The position numbers and the translations under genes were made by a program. A stretch of 64,000 nt of DNA from G965261775 sp965261775 (GTDB lineage Bacteria > Pseudomonadota > Gammaproteobacteria > Eutrophobiales > Eutrophobiaceae), in contig OZ253477.1 in assembly GCA_965261775.1 (NCBI GenBank), positions 930,001 to 994,000 on the forward strand. The letters run 5' to 3'. The notes below the pieces were generated by a model, which ran no database searches, had not been told where the DNA came from, and saw only the letters and a program-made list of their open reading frames with translations. Shown here piece after piece: positions 35,431 to 45,800 of this stretch. The stretch's first letter is position 1. Every line of letters starts with the position of its first letter.

Positions 35431-37302
35431 TCAGGTCTTTTTCCGGATTCGGTATATTCCAAGCACTAATGCCAGTACGGTGATCAACAAGGGGATCAAA
35501 CCGATATTGATAAAACGCAACTGCGCCCCGAGCCGTTCAATATTTTTTCTCAACTCGTGCTGCACGCTCCGCAGTTCTTTACGGGTTGCCAACCGTTTGC
35601 TTCTCAATTTCTCAATCTCTGCCGTTAACTTATTATCAAGCAGATACGATGTTTCATCCCCTTGTTCCTGCTGTAATCTGCGGATATTCTTTTCCGTTTC
35701 CTCCAGGCTGGCGCGCAATTCCTTTTCGCGCTGACGGAAGCGCATCTCTGCCTCACGGGTAATGGCTTCAATTTTCACAAACGGGCGCGCGTATCTGCCA
35801 CGGCTGCGCAGACTGATCAAATCGGTATTACCGGATAAATTGTCAAGACTGTTAATAACGAAATCGCCGTTATTGGCAATCTGCCGTGGCACGGAAACGC
35901 CAAACAGGTTCTGTGAGCGTACCCAGAAGTGATCTGCCAGTATGTCCGTGTCGGTCACCAAAATGATATTCAGATCGCCTTCACTGATAAAATCGGCATC
36001 CGGTGTTTCTCCTCCGTCACCATCATCAGCACCGGGGCGTCCATCAGGGAAATAGGTTTTCGCCTTGCCGGTTACCCTGGCCGCCAGCGTCATTCGCTTG
36101 TTTTCTGACTTGAAGTTATTCAGCACAACCGCCGGATCACGCTGAAACAAAATCAAGTCCCTTTCCAGTTTGGTGGATTGTCTGGAAGTCCGGATCAACG
36201 GTTTGAAATCAAGCCCCTTGTCTTCCTTCATTTCCAGAGAACCCGCCGTCCCCAAGTGTATTACATTAAGCTCGCTGGTGGAAAAATCATCCGCATTGAA
36301 ATTGTCCTTGCCCAGACGCAACCAGGGCAGATAGTTAATCTCCTGCTGACCACGAGGACTGTTGGTCTGCACACGCATCGCCGCCTTGAGATCACCGACA
36401 ATTTTTTCCCGACTCATTTCCAGCCCCCACACGGAAAGCATATCCGCAAGATAGGAATCAAGCTGTGGCAGGGTGTTTGGACTGGCTGGATCAGGCCGAC
36501 TGCGGTCCTGCTCTGCCAACGGATCCAGAAAAATAATCGCCTTGCCGCCGCGTAACAAATATTGATCAATTCTGTACAAGGCGGGGGTACTCAATTTTTT
36601 CGGGTGTACCAGCATCAGAACATCAATGCTCTGGTCAAGCCTCTCCGCTTCATCACCGAGGTCACGCACGTCAAAAAATTCTCTTATGGCGTTGATGATC
36701 GTCCAACCGTCCTCACCGGCTCTGCTTTTGAACAGGGGAAGCTGTGATACCACACCTACCACACGTCTGTCGGGATAGGCCAGATTATAGATAATTTTGG
36801 TCAGGTCGTATTCCAGCGCCGCTTCACGGTTACTCTGAAAAAAGGGGATGGTCTTTTCATCATCGGTGGAATTGACGCCGACCAGGCCGAAATAAATACG
36901 TTCACCGGCGGCACTGGCGGTAATTGTGCGCAGACCGCTGGCGACGGCCTGATCTTCTGCCTCGGAGAAGGCTTCCGGCTCAATGATATTCAGGATGAGC
37001 TTGCCGTCGGCATAAGCCACATACTCCTCCAGCATATCGCGGACACGGATGCCGTAATTGGCGAGACCAGGAAAATCTGATATCTCCCTTCTTGAAAAAT
37101 AAAAATCCAGATGAATCGGCTCTTCCAGATTCCTCAGTATATTAATCGTGCCTTGAGACAGGGTAAATAGTTTGTTCTCGGTCAAATCAAGACGCCAGGT
37201 CGTCAGTGTCGTGTTGACCAGTATGATCGTGGCGACAAACAAACAGGTTGAAAGTATCAAACCCGTCCCGGAAATAATCCTGTGCCTGAGCGCGTATTTC
37301 AT
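35431..37302 (-). CDS. GldG-like ABC transporter auxiliary protein
   Basis: A 623-residue membrane protein of the ABC_transp_aux/GldG family. An N-terminal helix (about 13-35) leads to a large periplasmic domain with a GATase-like fold (LMLVHPKKLSTPALYRIDQY near 230, IFLDP near 255). A charged coiled coil at about 530-600 (REKELRASLEETEKNIRRLQ) is followed by a final transmembrane helix. Despite the Gld name there is no sign of gliding machinery. It lies 3 bp after the permease. Confidence 0.87.
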   Translation of the reverse strand: MKYALRHRIISGTGLILSTCLFVATIILVNTTLTTWRLDLTENKLFTLSQGTINILRNLEEPIHLDFYFSRREISDFPGLANYGIRVRDMLEEYVAYADGKLILNIIEPEAFSEAEDQAVASGLRTITASAAGERIYFGLVGVNSTDDEKTIPFFQSNREAALEYDLTKIIYNLAYPDRRVVGVVSQLPLFKSRAGEDGWTIINAIREFFDVRDLGDEAERLDQSIDVLMLVHPKKLSTPALYRIDQYLLRGGKAIIFLDPLAEQDRSRPDPASPNTLPQLDSYLADMLSVWGLEMSREKIVGDLKAAMRVQTNSPRGQQEINYLPWLRLGKDNFNADDFSTSELNVIHLGTAGSLEMKEDKGLDFKPLIRTSRQSTKLERDLILFQRDPAVVLNNFKSENKRMTLAARVTGKAKTYFPDGRPGADDGDGGETPDADFISEGDLNIILVTDTDILADHFWVRSQNLFGVSVPRQIANNGDFVINSLDNLSGNTDLISLRSRGRYARPFVKIEAITREAEMRFRQREKELRASLEETEKNIRRLQQEQGDETSYLLDNKLTAEIEKLRSKRLATRKELRSVQHELRKNIERLGAQLRFINIGLIPLLITVLALVLGIYRIRKKT

Positions 37303-37305
37303 GGT

Positions 37306-38040
37306 CTAACTCGCTTTCTTCGCTTCAATAACCACAACATTGACATATAACCAGAAGGCGATTAAGGCGCTGAAATAGGCAATATCACGGATATCAATCA
37401 CCCCTTTTCTGATTGAGGTGAAATGTGTCAGAAAACTCAATGAAGCGATGGCATCAACGACCGTCTGCGGCATCCAGCCGCGGAAAATATCCAGCACCAG
37501 CGGAAAGCCGCTTAATATGAACATAAAACAAATCACAACGCTGATCACAAAAGCAATGACCTGACTTTTGGTCAGGGCAGAGATACAGGAACCAATAGCC
37601 AGAAAACCGCCGCCCATGATCAGACTGCCAATATAACTCGAAAAGATGACGGTATTATCCGGATCGCCAAGATAATTCACCGTCAACCACATCGGGAAGG
37701 TTAAAAATAAGGCCACGGCGGTAAAACTCCAGGCAGCCAGATATTTACCTATAACAGCGTCCGTCATGGAAACAGGCAACGTCATCAATAATTCTATCGT
37801 GCCGCTCTTGCGCTCATCCGACCAAAGCCGCATGGAGATCGCCGGGATTAAAAACAGATATAGCCAGGGATGAAACTTGAAGAAAGGTTCCAGATCGGCC
37901 TGATTGCTTTCATAAAAGGCACCAAGGTAAAAGGTAAAGACGCCGGTCATGAATAAAAAGATAACGATCAACACATAGGCCACGGGTGTTACGAAGTAAC
38001 TGGTGAACTCGCGTTTATAAATTGAGAATAAACGGCTCAT
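37306..38040 (-). CDS. ABC-2 type permease (GldF-like)
   Basis: The 244-residue inner-membrane permease with six hydrophobic helices (for example PVAYVLIVIFLFMTGVFTFY at the start). The ABC-2 segment WSDERKSGTIELLMTLPVS near 80-98 is the coupling region. It overlaps the ATPase gene by four bases and pairs with the ATPase and the GldG-like subunit. Confidence 0.9.
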   Translation of the reverse strand: MSRLFSIYKREFTSYFVTPVAYVLIVIFLFMTGVFTFYLGAFYESNQADLEPFFKFHPWLYLFLIPAISMRLWSDERKSGTIELLMTLPVSMTDAVIGKYLAAWSFTAVALFLTFPMWLTVNYLGDPDNTVIFSSYIGSLIMGGGFLAIGSCISALTKSQVIAFVISVVICFMFILSGFPLVLDIFRGWMPQTVVDAIASLSFLTHFTSIRKGVIDIRDIAYFSALIAFWLYVNVVVIEAKKAS

Positions 38041-38792
38041 GCTGTGGTTGGCGACCTGTGGTCTTCACCGGTGGTAATCAAACGAAAGGCATGGTCGATA
38101 TTGCTCCGATCTGACCTGGCAATCAGTTCCTGTGGCGTACCGTCGAACAGCAATCTCCCCGCATCAATGATGATCGCGCGCGTGCAAACGGCATCCACTT
38201 CTTCCAGAATGTGCGTGGAAACAATAATCGCTTTGTCTTTTGCCATATTCCGAATCAGCTTTCGTACCTCGTACTTCTGATTGGGGTCAAGCCCGTCGGT
38301 CGGTTCATCCAGGATCAGAATTTTCGGATCATGCAAAATCGCCTGGGCCAGACCCACACGGCGTTTATATCCCTTGGATAACGTTTCGATGGTTTGCTCG
38401 AAAACAGTTTTAATATTGATTAAATCAATCACATGACTGATCCGCTCCTGACGTTTTTTACCGCTGAGCTGACGAATGTCGGCAATAAAATTCAGAAATC
38501 TCTTCACTGTCATTTCACCATAGGACGGCGCACCCTCAGGCAAATAGCCGATGGATTCTTTTATAGCCAGCGGATTTTGCAGTATGTCATAACCGTTGAC
38601 CTTGACAATGCCGGCCGTCGGTTCCAGAAAACCAGTGATGATCTTCATCGCCGTTGACTTTCCCGCTCCGTTGGGGCCGAGGAAACCCAATACTTCCCCA
38701 TAACTGACTTCAAAGGAAATATCCCGCAAAGCATGAATTGAACCAAACGACTTCTGTAGTGATTTAACTTTGATTGCTTTCGACATAGACAT
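38037..38792 (-). CDS. ABC transporter ATP-binding protein (GldA-like)
   Basis: The 251-residue ATPase of the exporter. Walker A GPNGAGKST near 39-47, Q-loop YLPEGAPSYGEMTV near 88, signature LSKGYKRRVGLAQA near 138, Walker B ILILDEPTDGLDPNQ near 160, switch His in STHILEE near 192. First gene of the operon. Substrate unknown. Confidence 0.93.
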   Translation of the reverse strand: MSMSKAIKVKSLQKSFGSIHALRDISFEVSYGEVLGFLGPNGAGKSTAMKIITGFLEPTAGIVKVNGYDILQNPLAIKESIGYLPEGAPSYGEMTVKRFLNFIADIRQLSGKKRQERISHVIDLINIKTVFEQTIETLSKGYKRRVGLAQAILHDPKILILDEPTDGLDPNQKYEVRKLIRNMAKDKAIIVSTHILEEVDAVCTRAIIIDAGRLLFDGTPQELIARSDRSNIDHAFRLITTGEDHRSPTTA

Positions 38793-38825
38793 AATTAATC
38801 AGGGATATCGCCAGAATTTTATAAG

Positions 38826-38850
38826 AAAAACAACCCCGTCAAGCGGGGCA
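38826..38850 (-). terminator. Intrinsic terminator, second in tandem
   Basis: CCCCG, five bases, CGGGG, followed on the minus strand by TTGTTTTTC. It backs up the terminator at 38871 for leftward transcripts from the DUF368 gene and lies just upstream of the ABC operon. Confidence 0.6.
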
Positions 38851-38870
38851 TTTCCGGCACTATTTTACAC

Positions 38871-38905
38871 AAAAAAAAAGCCCCGTCAAAGGGACATTAC
38901 CGGGG
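38871..38905 (-). terminator. Intrinsic terminator after DUF368 gene
   Basis: On the minus strand CCCCG, a 15-base loop, CGGGG, then C and nine T. It lies 150 bp past the DUF368 stop and would end that transcript before the ABC operon begins. Confidence 0.7.
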
Positions 38906-39054
38906 AGACAGACTGTTTAAAAACAAGGGGGGTTCACTCTATTAAGGATTCAAAATTTGTCATTGAATTGGGAAAGAGATGTAACAAAATCCCTTAAAGG
39001 TGAAGAAAGTGTCACACCTCAAAAAGACTCTCCCGCCACCGGCAAAGGGATTTT

Positions 39055-39990
39055 TCACCGTATTTCAGCCGCTTTGCCGAAGCAGCGGTCAAGGATAACC
39101 ACGATGCCAAAACCCAGCACCATCATTGTACAGGAGTAGACAAGTTGCTCATTAAACGCCGTCGGCCAGTACGGAGCAGATGAGATGAGTCGTTCCTTGC
39201 CTCGCACAACCGCGTAGATGCGCTCCTGAAACGGCCAGATGACATACAGGGAGGCAATCAGCAGGCCGACGATAAACAGGAGGGTCTGTTGGTAAAACCG
39301 GTTTAACAACCCGGACAGCACGCGGCTAAACAGCACGACGCCGGTAAGCACGCCCAACGCAAAGGGGACAATGACAGTGAAATTGATATGTCCGATGGCG
39401 TTGAAGATATAGGCGTACTTTTTCATCATCAGTAATACGAAGGAACCGGACAGGCCGGGCAGAAGCATGGCAGCAATGGCGATAGTGCCACACAGAAAAA
39501 TAAACCAGCTATCGTCCGGGGTTGAGGCCGGGACCAGATTCATAACAATGCTCCCACACAACAACCCCGCCAGCAGGAAAAAGACGTATCTGATAACGGT
39601 GTCCGTTCCAGTGTGCCGATACAGCAAGATGATTGAACCCAGTATCAGTCCGAAAAACAGGCCGTAGATGGCCTCTGGCCGGGTTCGGACAAGTAGAGGT
39701 AAAGGCACAATTCGGGTAAAAAAGAACAAGGCGATGATAACGCCAACCCCGGTCGGGATTAAAAAACCGAAATGAGGGCGGTTGATGGCGCCTTTTACAT
39801 CGCCGCGCAGCAACATACCCAGCCATTGACAATCAAAGGATTTAATCGCGTTAATCAGGCGCGGATAGACCCCCAGAATAAAGGCTACCGTGCCACCGCT
39901 GACCCCGGGGACCACGTCGGCGGCACCGATACAAAAACCCTTTGCAACAAGCATCAGCCGCCATTTGGATAGATGCGCTATAAAAGACAT
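39055..39990 (-). CDS. DUF368 family membrane protein
   Basis: The 311-residue polytopic membrane protein. The family signature KGFCIGAADVVPGVSGGTVAFILGVY is near residue 17, and a related half-repeat LLPGLSGSFVLLMM near 178 suggests internal duplication. About eight hydrophobic helices. Recent work links DUF368 proteins to undecaprenyl-phosphate translocation; I recall this, and the sequence only shows the family. Transcribed alone. Confidence 0.88.
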   Translation of the reverse strand: MSFIAHLSKWRLMLVAKGFCIGAADVVPGVSGGTVAFILGVYPRLINAIKSFDCQWLGMLLRGDVKGAINRPHFGFLIPTGVGVIIALFFFTRIVPLPLLVRTRPEAIYGLFFGLILGSIILLYRHTGTDTVIRYVFFLLAGLLCGSIVMNLVPASTPDDSWFIFLCGTIAIAAMLLPGLSGSFVLLMMKKYAYIFNAIGHINFTVIVPFALGVLTGVVLFSRVLSGLLNRFYQQTLLFIVGLLIASLYVIWPFQERIYAVVRGKERLISSAPYWPTAFNEQLVYSCTMMVLGFGIVVILDRCFGKAAEIR

Positions 39991-40253
39991 TGACCTGGAT
40001 GTTTCACGAAGGGTTTCAAATGCATCTTCTGAAAAACAATAATCCGCAGAGATTAAAGGGCAGCTTCCCGCCCCCGACTAAAACACTCAGGGATATGCCG
40101 TCGCGGGAAAGGCGCTGCAGAAAGGACATATGACTGATGACGAAACGGGACAAACCGTATTTGGGGGAGACGATACTCATTTCAATCATCATTGCCTGAA
40201 ATTAACGATAATGTTGAATAATCACGTTCGCTCTTAATGCAACACAGGTCAGA

Positions 40254-41330
40254 TCAACGGTGATAAGGGGTGCTTAATTCATGCACCGCGTCAATGAAGG
40301 TCGCCGCGTTTTCAGGATCGATATCCGGGGTGATGCCGTGTCCGAGATTGAAGATATGCCCCGGCCCCTTACCATAGCTTTTCAGGATAGACGCTACTTC
40401 ATTGCGTATCGTCTCCGGGTCGCATTTAAGGATGGCGGGATCCATATTGCCCTGCAAGGCAACGCGATCACCCACCTGCTTTCTGACCTCACCGATATCC
40501 TGCGTCCAGTCCAGACCGACCGCATCGCAAGTTGATGAGGCAATCGCCTCAATCCACAGACCAGCACCCTTGCTGAAAAGGATAACGGGGATGGTATTGC
40601 CCTCGTGTCGCCGCTGTAATCCGTCCAGTATACGTTTCATATAGGCCAGCGAAAAATCATGATAGGCCGGGGGCGCCAATACACCACCCCAGGTGTCAAA
40701 AATCATTATCGTCTGTACACCGGCGTTGATCTGTGCATTGAGATAAAGCGTAACGGCTTCGGCGAGATGTCCCAGTAATTTGTGCAAAGCGGCCGGTTCC
40801 TGATACAGCATCTTTTTTACCTTGCCAAAATCGCGACTCGTTCCGCCTTCAATCATATAGGTCGAAAGGGTCCAGGGGCTGCCCGCGAAACCGATCAGGG
40901 GCACGCTGTTTTTCAATTCCGCGCGAATCAGACGCACCGCGTCCATGACATAGAGCAGTTCCGTTTCCGGGTCTGGCATGGGCAAGTTGTCGATATCGCT
41001 TGACGATGCAATCGGTTTGGCAAACTTCGGCCCTTCCCCTTCGCTTAATCCCAGACCCAATCCCATTGCATCCGGTATCGTCAGGATATCTGAAAACAGT
41101 ATCGCCGCATCCAGTGGATAGCGTTCCAGTGGTTGTAAAGTCACTTCGCAGGCTAACTCCGGGGTCTGGCACAAAGTGATAAAGTCACCCGCCTTTGCAC
41201 GGGTTGCACGGTATTCAGGCAGATAGCGTCCGGCCTGGCGCATCATCCATACCGGAGTGCTGTCAACGGGTTGACGTGCCAGCGCCTTGATAAGGCGGTC
41301 ATTCTTCAATGTCGGTAACATTGTGGTCAT
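40254..41330 (-). CDS. hemE: Uroporphyrinogen decarboxylase
   Basis: Removes four acetate carboxyls from uroporphyrinogen III to give coproporphyrinogen III. 358 residues. The N-terminal signature PVWMMRQAGRYLPEYR (about 26-41) with its substrate-binding Arg residues, DILTIPDAMGLGL near 84, GFAGSPWTLSTYMIEGG near 147 and the C-terminal FNLGHGITPDIDPEN near 333 are intact. The 260 bp downstream and 105 bp upstream hold nothing else identified. Confidence 0.97.
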   Translation of the reverse strand: MTTMLPTLKNDRLIKALARQPVDSTPVWMMRQAGRYLPEYRATRAKAGDFITLCQTPELACEVTLQPLERYPLDAAILFSDILTIPDAMGLGLGLSEGEGPKFAKPIASSSDIDNLPMPDPETELLYVMDAVRLIRAELKNSVPLIGFAGSPWTLSTYMIEGGTSRDFGKVKKMLYQEPAALHKLLGHLAEAVTLYLNAQINAGVQTIMIFDTWGGVLAPPAYHDFSLAYMKRILDGLQRRHEGNTIPVILFSKGAGLWIEAIASSTCDAVGLDWTQDIGEVRKQVGDRVALQGNMDPAILKCDPETIRNEVASILKSYGKGPGHIFNLGHGITPDIDPENAATFIDAVHELSTPYHR

Positions 41331-41435
41331 TTACATCAGGAAAATAATAATATTGTTGAACATTATGTCAGGGGGAAACCGCGGCAACGATGTGACAAAC
41401 AGGGGAAATAATATGCCAGGATAAATAATTATTTC

Positions 41436-42881
41436 TCAGAGTGGTGCCGGTAAATCGCTCTCCCCCATCAGGAATTTGTCAATGCCTCTAGCCGCGCTTC
41501 TGCCTTCCGCAATTGCCCAGACAATAAGGCTTTGCCCGCGATGCACATCGCCAGCGGCAAAGACACCTTCCACACTGGTCTGCCATGTTTCCGGATCGAC
41601 TATCATATTGCCCCGTTCATCCAGATCAAGCGCAAGCTGATTAATCATGCCCGGTTGTTCCGGACCGGTGAAACCCATCGCCAGCAAGGCAAGATCGCAG
41701 GGCAACTCCCGTTCACTGCCTGTCACTTCTTCAAAACCGACGCGATTGCCCTCTTTCTTTAACGCGACTTCTATCAGACTCAGCGCCTTCACATTACCCT
41801 GTCCATCGTCAATAAACCGTTTGGTAGAAACCGAATAAACCCGTTCCACGCCTTCTTCATGGGCCGAAGCGGTTCGGTAAATATCAGGCCATTCGGGCCA
41901 GGGGTTGTCCGCCGCACGAACGGTGGGCGGCTTCGGCATAATTTCCAGTTGATGCACGGTTTCACAACCTTGTCTATTGGCAGTACCCAGGCAATCCGCC
42001 CCGGTATCGCCACCGCCGATAATCACGACATGTTTTCCCTCTGCACTGATAAAGTCAGCCGGTCTGTCATCACCTTCACAAAGGCGATTCTGCATAGGGA
42101 GATACTCCATCGCCTGATGGATACCGTTCAGTTCCCGACCCGCTATCGGCAGATCGCGAGCCGCGCAGGCGCCGCAGGTCAGCAACAACACATGATAATC
42201 CTCCCTGAGTTCGGCGACGGAGATGTTTTTGCCGACATGGGCTTTGGTCCTGAATTTCACGCCTTCGACCAACAGTTGTTCAAGACGACGGTCAAGCAAT
42301 CTTTTTTCCATTTTGAATTCGGGGATACCGTAACGTAGCAGACCGCCGATACGATCGTCACGTTCAAATACCGTAACATCGTGCCCAGCCCTGACAAGCT
42401 GTTGCGCGGCGGCCAGTCCAGCGGGGCCGGAACCAATAACGGCGACGGTCTTGCCGGTTTTTTTCTCCGCTATGATCGGTTTGACCCAACCATTTTCCCA
42501 GGCTTTGTCAATGATGGAAACTTCAACCGCCTTGATCGTCACCGGGTCATCATTAATGCCCAGAACGCAGGAACCCTCACACGGCGCTGGACATAAAACG
42601 CCGGTAAATTCAGGGAAATTGTTTGTGGCGTGCAAACGCTGAATAGCGTCATACCATTGGTCCTGATAGATCAGATCGTTCCAGTCCGGGATAAGATTCC
42701 CCAGAGGGCAGGCCTGATGGCAAAAGGGGATGCCACAATCCATACAACGTGAGGCCTGGGTCTTTAATGGTTCAACCGGCCAGGGTTTAGTCACCTGCGT
42801 CCAGTCTTTCAGGCGCTCTTCCACCGGGCGATACGGCTGCGGCATGCGTTTCGCTTCCAGAAAACCCGTTATTTTACCCAT
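41436..42881 (-). CDS. gltD: Glutamate synthase small subunit
   Basis: FAD/NADPH subunit of the GOGAT enzyme. 481 residues. N-terminal Fe-S ligands are in SRCMDCGIPFCHQACPLGNLIP (45-66) and CPAPCEGSCV (about 97-106). The FAD site is VIGSGPAGLAAAQQLVRAGH (about 148-167), the NADPH site is VVIIGGGDTGADCLGTA near 287, and the closing VFAAGDVHRGQSLIVWAI near 440. It is intact and overlaps the gltB end by eight bases. Confidence 0.95.
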   Translation of the reverse strand: MGKITGFLEAKRMPQPYRPVEERLKDWTQVTKPWPVEPLKTQASRCMDCGIPFCHQACPLGNLIPDWNDLIYQDQWYDAIQRLHATNNFPEFTGVLCPAPCEGSCVLGINDDPVTIKAVEVSIIDKAWENGWVKPIIAEKKTGKTVAVIGSGPAGLAAAQQLVRAGHDVTVFERDDRIGGLLRYGIPEFKMEKRLLDRRLEQLLVEGVKFRTKAHVGKNISVAELREDYHVLLLTCGACAARDLPIAGRELNGIHQAMEYLPMQNRLCEGDDRPADFISAEGKHVVIIGGGDTGADCLGTANRQGCETVHQLEIMPKPPTVRAADNPWPEWPDIYRTASAHEEGVERVYSVSTKRFIDDGQGNVKALSLIEVALKKEGNRVGFEEVTGSERELPCDLALLAMGFTGPEQPGMINQLALDLDERGNMIVDPETWQTSVEGVFAAGDVHRGQSLIVWAIAEGRSAARGIDKFLMGESDLPAPL

Positions 42882-45800
42882 GTGCCGCCTTCATGATAGC
42901 TTCATCAATTGATGCGCCTTCCTGCTTTGCTTTCTTGATAGTTTCCAGCACCCGCCGGTAATCTCTTGGTATCACTTTGATGAAAGTGGATTGATACCCT
43001 GCCCAATCGTCAAGTATCTTTTGTGCTACCGTGCTTTGCGTGTAACGCAGATGCTTATTTAACAATGTCTTGAGGGTATCAATATCCTCCTCGTCCTCAA
43101 CCCTTTCCAGATCAACCATCCCGTGGTTGCAAAGCACCGAAAATTCGTCTTTTTCCGCCAGCACATAAGCAATACCGCCTGACATACCAGCAGCAAAATT
43201 ACGGCCGGTCTGACCGATAATCACAACCCGACCCCCGGTCATATATTCACAGCCATGGTCCCCGACGCCCTCCACAACAGCATTGACTCCGCTGTTGCGC
43301 ACACAGAAACGTTCACCGGCGATGCCTCGAAATAGGCCTCACCACGGGTGGCACCGTAGAGCACAACATTGCCGATCAGGATGTTTTCTTCCGGGACGAA
43401 CGAAGAATGGCGCGGCGGGTAGGACAATGATCCTGCCTCCAGACAGACCCTTGCCGATATAATCATTGGCGTCGCCTTCCAGCGTCAGCGTGACGCCCTT
43501 CGGCAGAAAAGCGCGAAACTCATACCGGCGGAACCGTTCAAATGGACGTTATCGTGTCTTCCGGCAGGCCTTCGGCACCATAACGTTGGGTAATGTGATA
43601 ACCCAGTATGGTGCCAACGGCGCGGTCGGTATTTCCGACAGGCAGGATAATATCGACCTTCTTTTATTCCCTGGAGCGCATCTTTGCACAGGGGACCAGT
43701 TTGGTCACATCAAGTGATTTTTCCAGGCCATGTCTTGTTCTTTAAACACAATACATTTTGTCGCCTGGGCTCGTTTTGCCTGATACAGGATTCTGGAAAA
43801 ATCCAGACCACGCGCCTTCCAGTGGTGAATGGCCTTGCGCGTATCCAGCCTGTCACCCGACCAATCATCTCGTTCACGGGAGGAAACCGAGTCGGGCATA
43901 TATTCGCGTACTTCTTCGGCGATATATTTGAAAAAATTTTCAACGAACCCGGCTTGCCAGAAAATTTTGCCGTCAGTTTCGGGTTTTGGGTCGCGATGCC
44001 CACCGTGCAGGTATTCAAATGGCAACGCGCATCATAATACAACCCATAACAACCAGCGGCGCGGTCGAGAAGCAGTATTCCTCCGCCCCCAGCAAGGCAG
44101 CGATGGTCACATCGCGTCCGGTTTCAACTGCCCATCGGTCTGCACGACGATGCGGTCGCGCAAACCGTTTTGAACCAGCACTTGTTGTGTTTCCCGCCAG
44201 ACCGAGTTCCACGGCAAGCCCGCTGTTGCATCGTGAACTCAGCGGGGAAGCGCCGGGGCCGCCGTCATAACCCGAAATCAGCACCACATCGGAATGCGCC
44301 TTGGCCACACCCGCAGCCACGGTACCGACCCCGGTTTCCGCAACCAGTTTCACATGGATACGTGCCCTGGGATTGGCATTCTTCAGATCATAAATCCAGT
44401 TGTGCCAGGTCTTCTATGGAATAGATGTCATGATGCGGCGGCGGCGAGATTACACCACACCGGGGTTGAGTGACGCACCCTGGCGATCCATGGATAGACC
44501 TTGGTGCCGGGCAATTGGCCGCCTTCGCCCGGTTTGGCGCCCTGCGCGATCTTGATTTGAATATCATCGGCATTTACCAGATATCGCTGGTAACGCCAAA
44601 ACGCCCGGAGGCCACCTGTTTGATCGCACTGCGTCTTAAATCGCATTGGCATCCGGCGTAAAGCGATCCAGATCTTCACCGCCTTCACCAGTATTTGACT
44701 TGCCGCCAATGCGGTTCATGGCAATGGCCAGTGTTTCATGCGCCTCTTTGCTGATGGAGCCGTAAGACATCGCGCCGGTTGAAAAACGTTCCACGATGCT
44801 GTCAATAGATTCAACCTCTTCTATAGGGATCGGCTCTTTGGCGAAACGAAAACGAAAAGCCTCTCAAGGTAGCAAGGTGCTCGTGCTGTTCATCCACCTT
44901 TGCGGTGTATTCCTTGAAAATCCTGTACTGTCCCGAACGAGTCGCGTGCTGTAATTTGAAAACCGTTTCAGGATTGAACAGGTGATATTCTCCATCCCGG
45001 CGCCATTGATATTCACCGCCCCATTCCAGTTCGGCTCTTTTGACCACGCGCTCGGGAAAGGCGTTATGGTGCCGCAAACCGACTTCCTCCGCGACGACAT
45101 CAAGACCGATACCGCCTATATTTGAGGCAGTCCAGCAGAAGTATTTATCGACAAATTCCCGATCCAGGCCAATCGCTTCAAAAATCTGTGCGCCGCGATA
45201 AGATTGAATGGTGGAAATACCCATTTTGGCCATCGTCTTGATCAAACCCTTATCAGCAGCCTTGATGAAGTTCTGTACGCTTCATCGTGCTTCATCTGCG
45301 ACGGGAGGTAGCCCTGTCAATCAGATCGGCCAGCGATTCAAAGGCAAGATAGGGGTTGATACAGCCCGCGCCGTAACCCAGTAAAACGGCAAAGTGATGC
45401 ACCTCCCTCGGTTCGCCAGACTCGAGTACGATGCTGACCCTGGCGCGCGTACCTTGTCGAATCAGATGATGATGCAGACCGGCGACGGCAAGCAGTGCCG
45501 GTATCGGGGCCTTGTCACCATCAATATCACGGTCGGAGAGTATCAGATAGACAATGCCCGCCTTGACCAGTCTGTCCGCCTCGGCAAAAACACGTTGCAA
45601 CGCAGCCTCCAGGCCAGCGCGCCCATCTGCAACCGGGTAGCTTATCGAAATTACTGTTGAGGTAAAACCGGGCGCGTCCATATCGCGAATACGCGCCAGC
45701 TCTTCATTGGTAATCAGGGGTGATTTAAGTTTGATCTGACGACAGTGTAAGGGACCGACTTCCAACGGATTGCCTTCGGCGCCGATCGTTGAACCGATCT

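Noticed and set aside
38834..38905. Riboswitch-like structure ahead of the ABC operon
   Set aside because: The two hairpins are each followed by T-runs on the minus strand and are explained as terminators of the upstream gene.
43239..45245. Several separate small genes in the gltB region
   Set aside because: Their translations are consecutive pieces of one GltB protein in shifting frames.
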